Of a DNA stretch of 64,000 nucleotides, positions 35,769 through 44,535 are shown piece by piece. Within the stretch, counting starts at the first letter, position 1. Each line of letters opens with the position of its first letter. The DNA is from Nitratireductor mangrovi. GTDB lineage: Bacteria; Pseudomonadota; Alphaproteobacteria; Rhizobiales; Rhizobiaceae. The position numbers and the translations under genes were made by a program. Where the stretch lies: NCBI RefSeq assembly GCF_007922615.2, contig NZ_CP042301.2, positions 3,394,001 through 3,458,000 of the forward strand, given 5' to 3'. Below the pieces are notes generated by a model. That model saw nothing but the letters and a program-made list of their open reading frames with translations, did no database searches and had not been told where the DNA came from.

Positions 35769-35987
35769 TATAAATTGAAAAATGGGATACGAACGCCATA
35801 AAGATGCTTTCTTCATGACTTTCATTGCTAGGAGATCGGCCCTGAAGTCGCCCCGATCAGCATCCGGATCGCCGATTTTTCGGCCATCCATGAGAAGATC
35901 GAAATAATTTATCTGGATAATGAAATTGCCTAATCAATTGGCCGGTTGCTAGCGTTTCGGCGTTGGAATTCCCCACGGGAGTACTCG

Positions 35988-37289
35988 ATGCTGGCAAACG
36001 GGACCGTCCCGCGCCCTCGTCAAGGCAAACCATACGTTCTCACAGGCGGCCTGGCCCTGTTGCCGGACGGTAGGGAGCGTCGTGCCGACATCATCGTCGG
36101 CGTCGACGGGCGCATCGCACAGGTCGGCGGCGCCGCCAACACAGGCGGCGATCTCGACCGCATCGACATCTCCGGACGGCTGGTCACCCCCGGCCTTGTC
36201 GACATGCACCAGCATCTCGACAAGACCGGCGTGTTGCGCTTCACGCCCAACCCGTCCGGCACCCTGCAGGGCGCGCGTGAAGCCTTCGCCAGATACGCCC
36301 GCACCGCCGGGCCTGAAGACATCCTGCGCCGTGCGGCGCGCACCATGGCGCGCTGCCTGTCGCGCGGCACCACCGCGATCCGCAGCCACATCAATGTCGA
36401 CAAGGATGCCGGCTTCAACGGCATCGAGTCGCTGGCACAGTTGCGTTCCGAGTGGACCGACCGGCTGACGCTGCAGCTTGTCGCCTTCATGACCCCGCAT
36501 CCGGGTCAGGACCTCGACTGGCTGATGCAAAATATCGACCGCGCGGTGCAAAAGGCCGACGCGGTCGGCGGCACGCCGGCAGTCAGCGAAGACCCGTTCC
36601 GCTACATGGACATCCTGTTCGGCGCCGCCGAAAAGCACGGCAAGCCGGTCGATCTGCATCTCGATGAGCATCTCGACACGCGGCGGCCGCTGTTCGACGC
36701 CGTTTTCGACCGGGTGCGCAAGTTCAACATGCAGGGCCGCACCGTGCTCAGCCACGCCTCGGTGCTGAGCGCCCTGCCGCGCGATGCCTATGAGCGTATC
36801 CGCGACCAGATTCTCGAGCTCGACATCGGGGTGGTCACCCTGCCGGCGGCCAATCTCTACCTGCAGGGCCGTGACGCCGACACGCTGCCGCCGCGCGGCC
36901 TGACGCGCGTTGCCGACCTTGTGCGCTCCGGCGTGCCGATCGCGACCGCCTCCGACAACATCCAGGACCCGTTCGTGCCGACCGGCTCCGGCGACATGCT
37001 CGAGATCGGACGCTGGACGCTGCTTGCCGGGCATCTGAAGGGCGACGAACTGAAGGCCGTCCACACGATGATGACCACGATCCCGGCGCGCCTGATGGGG
37101 CTCGGGGGCGGCTACGGGCTGCGCGAAGGCGCGCGCGCCGATTTCCTCGTCACCGACTGTCCGGACGTCGACACGCTGGTTGCCGGCGGGGCCGACGCGA
37201 TGACCGTCTTCGCCGGCGGCCGGCCGGTTTTCGAGACATCCGCCATGGCGGCCGCGAAGGAGGCGCGCCGGCACAAGGCGGAGTGCTGA
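35988..37289 (+). CDS. Cytosine-deaminase-like amidohydrolase
   Basis: This 433-residue metal-dependent hydrolase of the CodA/AtzC branch has HQH of MHQHLDK at residues 74-76, His in HLDEHLD, His in LSHASVLS and the Asp of TASDNIQDPFVPTGSGDM, all matching cytosine deaminase and isopropylammelide hydrolase patterns. It is predicted to remove an amine from a pyrimidine-, purine- or triazine-like ring. ATG 35988 follows GGGAG by six bases. As first gene of the importer operon and divergent from a ring hydroxylase, it belongs to one catabolic route for an N-heterocycle. Confidence 0.85.
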   Translation: MLANGTVPRPRQGKPYVLTGGLALLPDGRERRADIIVGVDGRIAQVGGAANTGGDLDRIDISGRLVTPGLVDMHQHLDKTGVLRFTPNPSGTLQGAREAFARYARTAGPEDILRRAARTMARCLSRGTTAIRSHINVDKDAGFNGIESLAQLRSEWTDRLTLQLVAFMTPHPGQDLDWLMQNIDRAVQKADAVGGTPAVSEDPFRYMDILFGAAEKHGKPVDLHLDEHLDTRRPLFDAVFDRVRKFNMQGRTVLSHASVLSALPRDAYERIRDQILELDIGVVTLPAANLYLQGRDADTLPPRGLTRVADLVRSGVPIATASDNIQDPFVPTGSGDMLEIGRWTLLAGHLKGDELKAVHTMMTTIPARLMGLGGGYGLREGARADFLVTDCPDVDTLVAGGADAMTVFAGGRPVFETSAMAAAKEARRHKAEC

Positions 37290-37309
37290 GCGGCGGCAGA
37301 TACCGCCGC
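37290..37309 (+). repeat. Hairpin between amidohydrolase and BMP genes
   Basis: GCGGCGG and CCGCCGC pair over seven bases around a six-base loop immediately after the amidohydrolase stop. It may limit read-through or protect the upstream transcript. Confidence 0.4.
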
Positions 37310-37342
37310 AACGTTGATGAAAGAACCGCTGGGAGGAGCATC

Positions 37343-38326
37343 ATGACGATCACCAGAAGAGCATATCTCGCCGGGCTCGCGGCCGTGGCCGCAGGAACCC
37401 TTGCGTTTACCACACCGGCCTTCGCCGACACCTTCAAGATGGGCCTGCTTGTGCCCGGCAGCGTCTCCGAAGAGGGCTGGAACCGCATCGGCTACAACGC
37501 GCTCAAGGGCGTGGAAAAGGAGCTCGGCGCGCAGGTCTCCTACGTCGAGCTGCAGCAGAACCCGGCCTCGTTCGAAAAGGCCTTCCGCGACTATGCCAGC
37601 CAGGGCTTCAACGTGATCCTCGGCCACGGCTTCGAATTCCAGGACGCCGCGCTCGACGTTGCGGCCGACTATCCCGATACCGTGTTCCTGATCTCGTCGA
37701 GCTACATCCACGAGGGCAATGTGATCGGCCTCAACACCGATACCAGCCAGCCCTTCTACCTGATGGGTTATGTCGCCGCGCGCATGGGCAAGAAGGCCGG
37801 GCTCGTCGGCGGCATGGAAATCCCGCCGATCCAGCAGGCCTTCGAAGGCTTCAAGAACGGCGCCCGCAGCGTCGATCCCGACTTCCCGATCAGCGAGGCC
37901 TATATCGGCAACTTCACCGACACCACCGCGGCCAAGGAAGCGAGCCTCAGCATGATCTCGCAAGGCGCCGACTTCCTGGTGCCCAACGCCTCGGGTGCCA
38001 CGGTCGGCGGCTATCAGGCGATCGCCGAATCCGGCGGTGACGTGAAGACCTTCAGCATCTTCTCGGACTTCACCGAGGTTGCCCCGAACAACATCCTCGG
38101 CCTCTATGTCGCCGACTACGCCCAGGGCGTGGTCCGTGTCGTGAAGTCGATCCAGGACGGCGAGGTGCCGAGCTGGAACATCGAGTTCGGCCTCAAGGAC
38201 GCGGACGTCATCAAGTTCTCCTTCCGCGACGACGTCGAAAACGGCGTGCCTGCCGACATCCGCGAGGAGGTCGAGGACGTGAAGGCGAAGATCGCCGCAG
38301 GCGAGATCAAGACCCGCAACCGCTAG
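37343..38326 (+). CDS. BMP family ABC substrate-binding protein (nucleoside type)
   Basis: This 327-residue periplasmic protein of the basic-membrane-protein/PnrA family typically binds purine nucleosides or related bases. The N-terminus MTITRRAYLAGLAAVAAG is a signal with a twin Arg pair and hydrophobic core, cut near AFA-DTF. The mature start FKMGLLVPGSVSEEGWNRIGYNAL is the family hallmark. ATG 37343 follows GGGAGGAG; earlier in-frame codons lack signal features. Two permeases and a double ATPase follow. Confidence 0.9.
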   Translation: MTITRRAYLAGLAAVAAGTLAFTTPAFADTFKMGLLVPGSVSEEGWNRIGYNALKGVEKELGAQVSYVELQQNPASFEKAFRDYASQGFNVILGHGFEFQDAALDVAADYPDTVFLISSSYIHEGNVIGLNTDTSQPFYLMGYVAARMGKKAGLVGGMEIPPIQQAFEGFKNGARSVDPDFPISEAYIGNFTDTTAAKEASLSMISQGADFLVPNASGATVGGYQAIAESGGDVKTFSIFSDFTEVAPNNILGLYVADYAQGVVRVVKSIQDGEVPSWNIEFGLKDADVIKFSFRDDVENGVPADIREEVEDVKAKIAAGEIKTRNR

Positions 38327-38343
38327 GGGTCGAAAGAGCGGCG

Positions 38344-38369
38344 GGGAGGCTGACGCAGGGCGGCCTCCC
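38344..38369 (+). promoter_or_regulatory. Hairpin between BMP and first permease gene
   Basis: GGGAGGC and GCCTCCC pair with a 12-base loop, extended by three more pairs if one G is bulged. It lies 17 bases after the binding-protein stop, as in the other two importers of the window. Confidence 0.5.
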
Positions 38370-38398
38370 GCCCATCCCTGCCCTGCCACTGAAAATCA

Positions 38399-39496
38399 AT
38401 GGCCAATATCGAAAACGAGCGGCCCCGCGCCGCGGATACCGATTTCCTCGCCACGATGACACGTTTCCTGATCCGCACCGCGCAGGCGATCGCCATGCCA
38501 GCAGCTGCCGTGCTGGTGGCACTCGCCAGCGGCGCAGTGCTTCTGGCGCTCAGCGGCTTCAACGGCTGGGACGTTTTCGACGTCATGCTGGTCGGCGTCT
38601 TCAGCGACACGCGCTCGGTCGCCGAGATCCTGCTCAAGGCGATCCCGCTGATCCTGATCGGGGTCGGCCTGTGCGTGGCCTTCCGCTGCTCGATCTGGAA
38701 CATCGGCGCCGAGGGCCAGCTCTATGCCGGTGCCGTCGCCGCTACGGTCGTCGGGGTCAGCTTCGAGGGGCTGACGCCATGGCTCTACGTTCCTCTGGTG
38801 ATGATCGCCGGCGCGCTCGCCGGTGCGGCCTGGGCCGGCATTGCCGGGCTGCTGAAGGTCTATTTCCGGGCGAGCGAGATCGTCACCACGATCATGCTCA
38901 ACTATATCGCGCTGATTTCGACCAGCTATCTGGTCACCGGGCCGCTCAAGGACGCAGCGGCCGCCTATCCGCAGTCCGCACGCCTTTTCAAGGAAGCGTG
39001 GATGCCGCGTATCCTGCCGCCAACGCGGCTCCATATCGGCATCCTCGTCGCCATCGCGCTAGCGATTGCCTTCTATGTCTTCCTGTTCCGCAGCAGCGCC
39101 GGCTTTGCGGTGCGCGTCGTCGGCACCAACCAGCATGCCGCGCGTTACGCGGGCATGAATGTCGGGCGCAATGTCCTTCTCGCGATCTGCATCAGCGGCG
39201 CCATGGCCGGCCTTGCCGGCGCTTTCGAGGTCGCGGGCGTCACTCACCGGCTCTATCAGAACATCTCGCCGGGTTACGGCTTCGAGGGCATCGCGGTCGC
39301 GCTTCTGGCCAACAACAACCCGTTCGGGGCGATCTTTTCCGGCATCCTTTTTGCGGTGCTGCGCTCCGGCTCCGAGCTCATGCAGATCACGGCGCAGGTG
39401 CCGCAGGTTCTGGTCTCGGTGATCCAGGGAATGGTGATCCTGTCGGTGGTCGCCTTCGGCGTCTACCGGTTCCGCTCGGCCATCCATCCGAAATAG
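38399..39496 (+). CDS. Nucleoside-type ABC transporter permease 1
   Basis: This 365-residue polytopic membrane protein of the BPD_transp_2 type pairs with BMP binding proteins. It has about ten hydrophobic helices; the conserved part FRCSIWNIGAEGQLYAGA and the later MNVGRNVLLAICISGAMAGL are diagnostic. It forms the channel with the second permease, whose gene starts seven bases later. Confidence 0.9.
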   Translation: MANIENERPRAADTDFLATMTRFLIRTAQAIAMPAAAVLVALASGAVLLALSGFNGWDVFDVMLVGVFSDTRSVAEILLKAIPLILIGVGLCVAFRCSIWNIGAEGQLYAGAVAATVVGVSFEGLTPWLYVPLVMIAGALAGAAWAGIAGLLKVYFRASEIVTTIMLNYIALISTSYLVTGPLKDAAAAYPQSARLFKEAWMPRILPPTRLHIGILVAIALAIAFYVFLFRSSAGFAVRVVGTNQHAARYAGMNVGRNVLLAICISGAMAGLAGAFEVAGVTHRLYQNISPGYGFEGIAVALLANNNPFGAIFSGILFAVLRSGSELMQITAQVPQVLVSVIQGMVILSVVAFGVYRFRSAIHPK

Positions 39497-39503
39497 GTGC
39501 AAG

Positions 39504-40436
39504 ATGGAAGACGTCGCGACACTCGGCTTTATCGCCACCACCATCGGCGCCACCTGGCGGCTGGCGACCCCGCTCATCTTCGCCTCCATCGGCGAAGTGT
39601 TTTCCGAACGCGCCGGCGTGCTCAATATCGGGCTCGAAGGCGTGATGCTGATGGGCGCCTTCGTCGGCTTCGCCGCTGTCTTCGCCACCGGCAGCCTGCC
39701 GCTCGGCCTTCTGTCGGCCGTGCTCGGCGGCATGGCCGTCGGGCTGGTCTTCGCCTTCTTCACCATCACCGTCAAGGCCGACCAGATCGTCGTCGGCGCG
39801 GCGATCAACCTGCTCGGCATGGGGCTCACAGCCTTCCTGTTCCGCACCTATTATGTCGGCACCGGCAGGGGCGTCGAGATCGCGCAGCCGCTCGACCTTC
39901 CGGGGCTGAGTGACCTGCCTTTCCTGGGCGAGGCGCTGTTCCGCCAGAACGCGATCGTCTACAGCACGCTGCTGGTCGTTCTCGTCGCCGTGTTCGTGCT
40001 CTACAAGACCTCCTTCGGGCTCACCCTGCGCGCCGTTGGCGAGCATCCCAAGGCGGTCGACGTGGTCGGCCGCAGCGTTGCTGCCTACCGCTACGGCGCG
40101 GTGCTGATCGGCACCGGGCTTGCCGGCCTCGGCGGCGGTTTCCTGACCCTCGGCCACTCCAACCAGTTCGTCGAGGGCATCACCTCCGGCCGCGGCTTCA
40201 TCGCACTCGCCGTCGTGGTGTTCGCGCGCTGGTCGCCGATCGGCGCCTTCCTCGTGTCGCTGCTGTTCGGGCTCTTCTACGCCTTGCAGCTTCAACTCCA
40301 GGCGCAGCCGGCGCTCGCCATCCCCTACCAGGCGCTGCAGGCCCTGCCCTACGTCATGACCATCGTGGCGCTGGTGATGGTGCGCAACAAGGGCGACACG
40401 CCGAAGACCCTCGGCGTCCCCTACAACAAGGCCTGA
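39504..40436 (+). CDS. Nucleoside-type ABC transporter permease 2
   Basis: This 310-residue membrane protein of the same family has the shorter partner type. FSERAGVLNIGLEGVMLMGAF near residue 33 and LRAVGEHPKAVDVVGRSV in the middle are typical. About eight to nine helices are expected. The ATPase gene starts ten bases after its stop. Confidence 0.9.
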   Translation: MEDVATLGFIATTIGATWRLATPLIFASIGEVFSERAGVLNIGLEGVMLMGAFVGFAAVFATGSLPLGLLSAVLGGMAVGLVFAFFTITVKADQIVVGAAINLLGMGLTAFLFRTYYVGTGRGVEIAQPLDLPGLSDLPFLGEALFRQNAIVYSTLLVVLVAVFVLYKTSFGLTLRAVGEHPKAVDVVGRSVAAYRYGAVLIGTGLAGLGGGFLTLGHSNQFVEGITSGRGFIALAVVVFARWSPIGAFLVSLLFGLFYALQLQLQAQPALAIPYQALQALPYVMTIVALVMVRNKGDTPKTLGVPYNKA

Positions 40437-40446
40437 GGACGGGACG

Positions 40447-41988
40447 ATGACCGACAAGCCCTTCCTGCGCATGGAAAACATCCACAAGCGCTTCGGCGAC
40501 CTCGTCGCCAGCGGCGGCGTTACTCTCGAGGTCGAGAAGAACGAGATCCACACGCTGCTCGGCGAGAACGGTGCCGGCAAGAGCGTGCTGATGAACATCC
40601 TGTGCGGCGTGCTGGCGCCGAACGAGGGCCAGATCGTCTACAAGGGCGAGCCGCTGCGCCTCGGTTCGCCGCGCGAGGCGATCCGCCACGGCATCGGCAT
40701 GGTGCATCAGCATTTCATGCTCGTGCCCAACCTGACCGTGGCGGAAAACTACGTGCTGGGCCAGGGCACCCCGACGCGGGTCATCAACGACAGGGAGGAG
40801 GTGCACCGGCGCATCCGCGCGTTGAGCGACCGCTACGGCCTCGATGTCAGGCCGGACGCGCTGATCCAGGACCTTTCGGTCGGCGAACAGCAGCGCGTCG
40901 AGATCCTCAAGGTGCTGTTCCACGGCATCGACCTTCTCATCCTCGACGAGCCGACCGCGGTGCTGACGCCGCAGGAGACCGACCGGCTGCTGCTTTTGCT
41001 GCGCGAACTGGTCGCGGACGGCAAGACCGTCATCTTCATCTCGCACAAGCTCGACGAGGTGATGCGGGTCAGCGATCGCATCAGCGTCATGCGCGACGCC
41101 AGGATCGTGTTCACCACCGCGGCGTCGGAGACCAATCCGCGCGAACTGGCGCGCATGATGGTCGGCCGTGACGTTCTGATGGAGCTGCCGCGCGCAGCGG
41201 TCGAGCCCGGCCGCGTCGTGCTGTCGGTCGACAAGCTTTCCTGCGACAGCGAGATCGGCCTGCCGGCGGTGCGCGGCGTCTCGTTCGAGGTCAGAGAGAA
41301 GGAGATCGTCGGGATCGCCGGCGTTTCCGGCAACGGCCAGTCGGAGCTGGCACTGGCGCTTACCGGCCTGCTGCCGGTCAAGGGCGGCTCGGTGCGGCTC
41401 GATGGCGAGGAGATCACGGGTCTGCCCCCAAGCGAGGTCAACCGCCGCCCGATCGCCCACATTCCCGAGGACCGGCACAAGATGGGCATCGTTCTGCCGC
41501 TGCCGCTGACGGAGAACGTATTGCTTCAGCGCTACGACCGGGCGCCATTCTCCTCGCGCGGCCTGCTCGACTTCGGGGCGATCACCGACCATACGCGCGA
41601 CCTGATCCGCCGCTTCCGGGTCAAGACCTCCAGTGAGAACGAACGCATCCAGAACCTTTCCGGCGGCAACCAGCAGAAGCTTGTCGTCGCGCGCGAACTC
41701 GCACGCGATCCCGACTTCCTGCTCATCAACCAGTTGACCCGCGGCATCGACATCGGCGCCATGGAAATGGTCATGCAGGAGGTGCTGCGCCAGCGCGAGG
41801 CCGGCCGCGCCATCCTTCTGATCTCGACCGAGCTCGAAGAGCTTTTCGCGATCTGCGACCGCATCCTCGTCATGTATCACGGCGAACTCGTCGGCGAACT
41901 GCCGCCCGACCGGTCGCGGCTGGAGGAGATGGGGCTGCTGATGGCCGGTCATGTCGGCGAGGCCGCTGCGCGCGCTGTCGCGCATTGA
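40447..41988 (+). CDS. Nucleoside/sugar-type ABC transporter ATP-binding protein with two ATPase domains
   Basis: This 513-residue fused double ATPase has in its first half Walker A GENGAGKSVLMNIL, signature LSVGEQQRVEILKVL and Walker B LLILDEPTAVLTPQE. Its second half has a degenerate Walker A GVSGNGQSELAL and a normal signature LSGGNQQKLVVARELA, while the Walker B area reads LINQLTRGIDIG without the D-E pair, as is common in this class. It energises the two adjacent permeases and ends the operon before the LysR gene. Confidence 0.9.
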   Translation: MTDKPFLRMENIHKRFGDLVASGGVTLEVEKNEIHTLLGENGAGKSVLMNILCGVLAPNEGQIVYKGEPLRLGSPREAIRHGIGMVHQHFMLVPNLTVAENYVLGQGTPTRVINDREEVHRRIRALSDRYGLDVRPDALIQDLSVGEQQRVEILKVLFHGIDLLILDEPTAVLTPQETDRLLLLLRELVADGKTVIFISHKLDEVMRVSDRISVMRDARIVFTTAASETNPRELARMMVGRDVLMELPRAAVEPGRVVLSVDKLSCDSEIGLPAVRGVSFEVREKEIVGIAGVSGNGQSELALALTGLLPVKGGSVRLDGEEITGLPPSEVNRRPIAHIPEDRHKMGIVLPLPLTENVLLQRYDRAPFSSRGLLDFGAITDHTRDLIRRFRVKTSSENERIQNLSGGNQQKLVVARELARDPDFLLINQLTRGIDIGAMEMVMQEVLRQREAGRAILLISTELEELFAICDRILVMYHGELVGELPPDRSRLEEMGLLMAGHVGEAAARAVAH

Positions 41989-42122
41989 TGGCGCGCGATA
42001 TTTTCATGCCGTACTGAAAACAATTTCGCCTTTTCTTGCGGATTGAAAAACAATCGCTGACGGCTCAATCTCTACTTGGCGGACCCTCGCGGACTGCCAG
42101 TGGAGAGGAGCAGACCGGCGGC

Positions 42123-43016
42123 TTGAACATCACGCTTCGACAGATACAGGCCTTTGTCGCCGTCGCCGAACTCGGCCGCTTCCACCTTGCCGCCGGCAAG
42201 CTCAGCCTTACGCAGTCGGCGGTCAGCATTCTGGTCAAGGAACTCGAGAACGAACTCAGGCAGCGTTTGTTCGATCGCCACACGCGCATGGTCAGCCTGA
42301 CCGGGGCCGGCCGCGAGTTCCTGCCCCAGGCACGCAAGGTGCTCGAAGATCTGGAGATCGCCGTCGACAGCGTCCACGAACTCGCTTCGCTCAAGCGCGG
42401 CCGCGTGCTGATTGCCTCGGCCATTGTTCTGGCCGCGACCTTCCTGCCACCCGTGATCGCCCGTTTCCGTGAACGTTATCCCGACATCAGCGTCCAGGTA
42501 CGCGACATGCCTGAAGAAGAGATCAGGGCGGCTCTGAAGCAGAACCAGGTCGATCTCGCCATCGGCACGGTGGCCGACGAGGACCTTGAGATCGTCTCGA
42601 CCCGCGTGATGAGCGACCGGTTGGTGCTGGTGTGCCGCTCCGATCACCGGCTGGCGGCTCGGCAAAAGGTACGCTGGGCCGACCTTGCCGGCGAAAACCT
42701 GATCGCGCTCGCCAAGGAGAACCCGCTGCGCGACCTCGTCGACCGCGCGCTCCTGCAAGCGGTGCCGGAGCTGCGCCCCGCCTACGAGGTCCGCTTTTCG
42801 ACCACGGCGATCTCGATGATCGCGGCCGGGCTCGGCGTTTCGGTGCTGCCGGAGAATGCGCGCCTGCTCGCGCCCATGGTCGACGTCAAGGTGATGGAAC
42901 TCGTGGAGCCTGCGATTGCCCGCGAAGTGTCGGTGCTCCAGCACCGCCAGCGGGCCCTTTCCCCGGTCGCGCAGAAGATGAAGGAATATCTCATCAGCGC
43001 CCAGCGGGGACGATGA
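42123..43016 (+). CDS. LysR family transcriptional regulator
   Basis: This LysR-type regulator of about 297 residues has the helix-turn-helix near its N-terminus (LGRFHLAAGKLSLTQSAVSILVKELE) and an effector-binding domain later (GRVLIASAIVLAATFLPPVI begins it). It follows the importer operon on the same strand and probably controls it or the divergent hydroxylase set. The start is uncertain: I use TTG 42123, which leaves a normal LysR N-terminus; the frame is open to a TTG at 42036. Confidence 0.85.
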   Translation: MNITLRQIQAFVAVAELGRFHLAAGKLSLTQSAVSILVKELENELRQRLFDRHTRMVSLTGAGREFLPQARKVLEDLEIAVDSVHELASLKRGRVLIASAIVLAATFLPPVIARFRERYPDISVQVRDMPEEEIRAALKQNQVDLAIGTVADEDLEIVSTRVMSDRLVLVCRSDHRLAARQKVRWADLAGENLIALAKENPLRDLVDRALLQAVPELRPAYEVRFSTTAISMIAAGLGVSVLPENARLLAPMVDVKVMELVEPAIAREVSVLQHRQRALSPVAQKMKEYLISAQRGR

Positions 43017-43606
43017 GGAGCCACTAAATCGATCGCCTGCCAACCATGACCTTGCAGACCTCAAGCTGCAGACTTCAAGGAAGAACGCGTTGGTTGGCGC
43101 TTCTGGCTTGCCAAGCCCGAAACCACCTTGCGCGTTCGCTCTGCTTGAAGCTCGCCTTGTCCATGGGAATGAAGACCAGCTCGTGTTCACGTCGCGGCGG
43201 GGAACACCTTACAGCGACATGATCCTGGCCAAGTTGCTGAGAGATGCGCGGCCACCCGGCGATACGCCGGACAGGACCGCGACCGCGCATGGGTTCGCTC
43301 GGCCTTTCGGGGCTGGGCGTCCGAGAACGGCTACTCCCGCGATCTTGCCGAGCGCGCCCTTGCCCACACGATAAGGAACGCGACGTAAGCGGCCTACCAT
43401 CGAATGGTCTTCCCGAGGCCAGTGGTGTTGGAGGTTTCGGAAAGCACCTCTGCCGCCTGTAGCCCTACGGCCGCATTTCGAGGCGAGGAAAGGCCGCGGC
43501 AGGGCCTATTGCGACCTGCATACGCTGCAGCACGCCAGTTTGATTTCCGTCAAGGCATCCTGGCGCTGATGGTGCTTGGTTTCCAGATCGATGAAGGGAA
43601 GGAGTC
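43017..43606. other. Decayed interval at the island boundary
   Basis: These 590 bases contain the remains of a tyrosine recombinase (43090-43415) and otherwise no intact gene. Short open frames in all directions are not supported by any family likeness. No tRNA or clear attachment repeat was seen. Confidence 0.6.
43090..43415 (+). pseudogene. Remnant of a phage-type tyrosine recombinase (integrase), C-terminal part
   Basis: Translation in one frame gives LVFTSRRGTPYSDMILAKLL followed by TAHGF, the usual approach to the second catalytic Arg. The expected continuation RSAFRGWASENGYSRD and LAERALAHTIRNAT appears in a different frame from 43290, so a frameshift separates H-G-F from R-S. A TAA at 43386-43388 stands where a Glu codon is expected, and AAYHR, containing the likely catalytic Tyr, follows. 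The N-terminal half is missing. This is a dead integrase and suggests that a mobile element once entered here. Confidence 0.75.
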
Positions 43607-44395
43607 ATGGGCAAGGTGCAGGACGGATCGGGCGGGCGTAGCGTTCAACCTTCCATTCGTCGAATCGAAATCGACGATCTGCGCGCGTGCCTGGTCGCCG
43701 GCGCATGGGATTTCGCACAGGCCCCGGTGATCGGCCTTGCGATTGGTGGCGTCTTCTCGTTGATCGGCATCGCCATCACTCTCGCCCTTGCGGTCTGGGG
43801 GGTGCCGTGGCTCATTTATCCTTTCGCCATCGGTTTCCCACTCATAGGCCCCTTCGCCGCGGTCGGGCTCTACGAGGTCAGTCGCAGGCTGGAGGCTGGA
43901 CGGGAAGTCACCTGGAGCACCGTGTTTGCCGTGATATGGGCACAGCGACGGCGCGAAGTGTCATGGATGGCGTTTGTCATGCTTTTCGTGTTCTGGATGT
44001 GGATGTACCAGGTGCGCCTTCTGGTAGCGCTCATCCTCGGTCGCATGTCCTTTGCGACGCTGGAGCGGTTCGCGGACCTCGTCCTGACCACCTCGCAGGG
44101 CTGGCTTTTCCTTGCGGTGGGTCACGTGGTAGGGGCGTTCCTGTCGCTCTTCCTGTTTTCCATTACGGTCATTGCGATACCGTTGCTGCTCGACCGCGAT
44201 GTCGACTTCATCACGGCCATGATCACGAGTGTCCGCACGGTGCTGGCCAGTCCAGTCGTGATGGTAGCGTGGGGCGTTTTCGTCACGCTTGCTGTCGTGG
44301 TGGCCTGTTTGCCGCTTTTTGTCGGTCTCATGGTGGTTTTGCCGGTGTTGGGGCACGCGACCTGGCACCTCTATCGCCGCGCCATCTCTTATTAG
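43607..44395 (+). CDS. DUF2189 domain membrane protein
   Basis: This 262-residue integral membrane protein of the DUF2189 family has about six hydrophobic segments, the first from residue 40. The repeated use of DFAQAPVIGLAIGGVFSLIG and FPLIGPFAAVGLYEVSRRLE is typical. Function is unknown; in alphaproteobacteria such genes often sit near oxygen-limitation or cytochrome oxidase genes, and here it stands just before fixL. The start has GAAGGGAAGGAG upstream. Confidence 0.82.
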   Translation: MGKVQDGSGGRSVQPSIRRIEIDDLRACLVAGAWDFAQAPVIGLAIGGVFSLIGIAITLALAVWGVPWLIYPFAIGFPLIGPFAAVGLYEVSRRLEAGREVTWSTVFAVIWAQRRREVSWMAFVMLFVFWMWMYQVRLLVALILGRMSFATLERFADLVLTTSQGWLFLAVGHVVGAFLSLFLFSITVIAIPLLLDRDVDFITAMITSVRTVLASPVVMVAWGVFVTLAVVVACLPLFVGLMVVLPVLGHATWHLYRRAISY

Positions 44396-44535
44396 GCAGA
44401 AGGCAGTTCAGTCGCCGTCGCGCTGTCGCCGGGTCTTCCCGCGAGAGAGTAAATCGCCAACGTTGTCATGGTGATGGACATCTTGTACGAGAGCCTCAAC
44501 GGCACTTCAGTTTTTGCGCCTGACGGGACCGAGGT

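Larger units (their letters stand above)
35614..35987. other. AT-rich divergent control region
   Basis: These 374 bases separate two divergent operons and are clearly poorer in GC than the genes around. They hold two GntR-type palindromes near the left end, a repeated ten-base element, a repeated ATATCAAT (35698-35705 and 35715-35722) inside an AGCGAT...ATCGCT dyad, and no gene. Promoters for both arms must lie here, but I cannot single out a convincing -35/-10 pair. Confidence 0.6.

Noticed and set aside
42041..42055. GATTGAAAAACAATC as a LysR-type site before the second lysR gene
   Set aside because: The dyad does not give T-N11-A spacing and the region has other A-runs; too weak to call.
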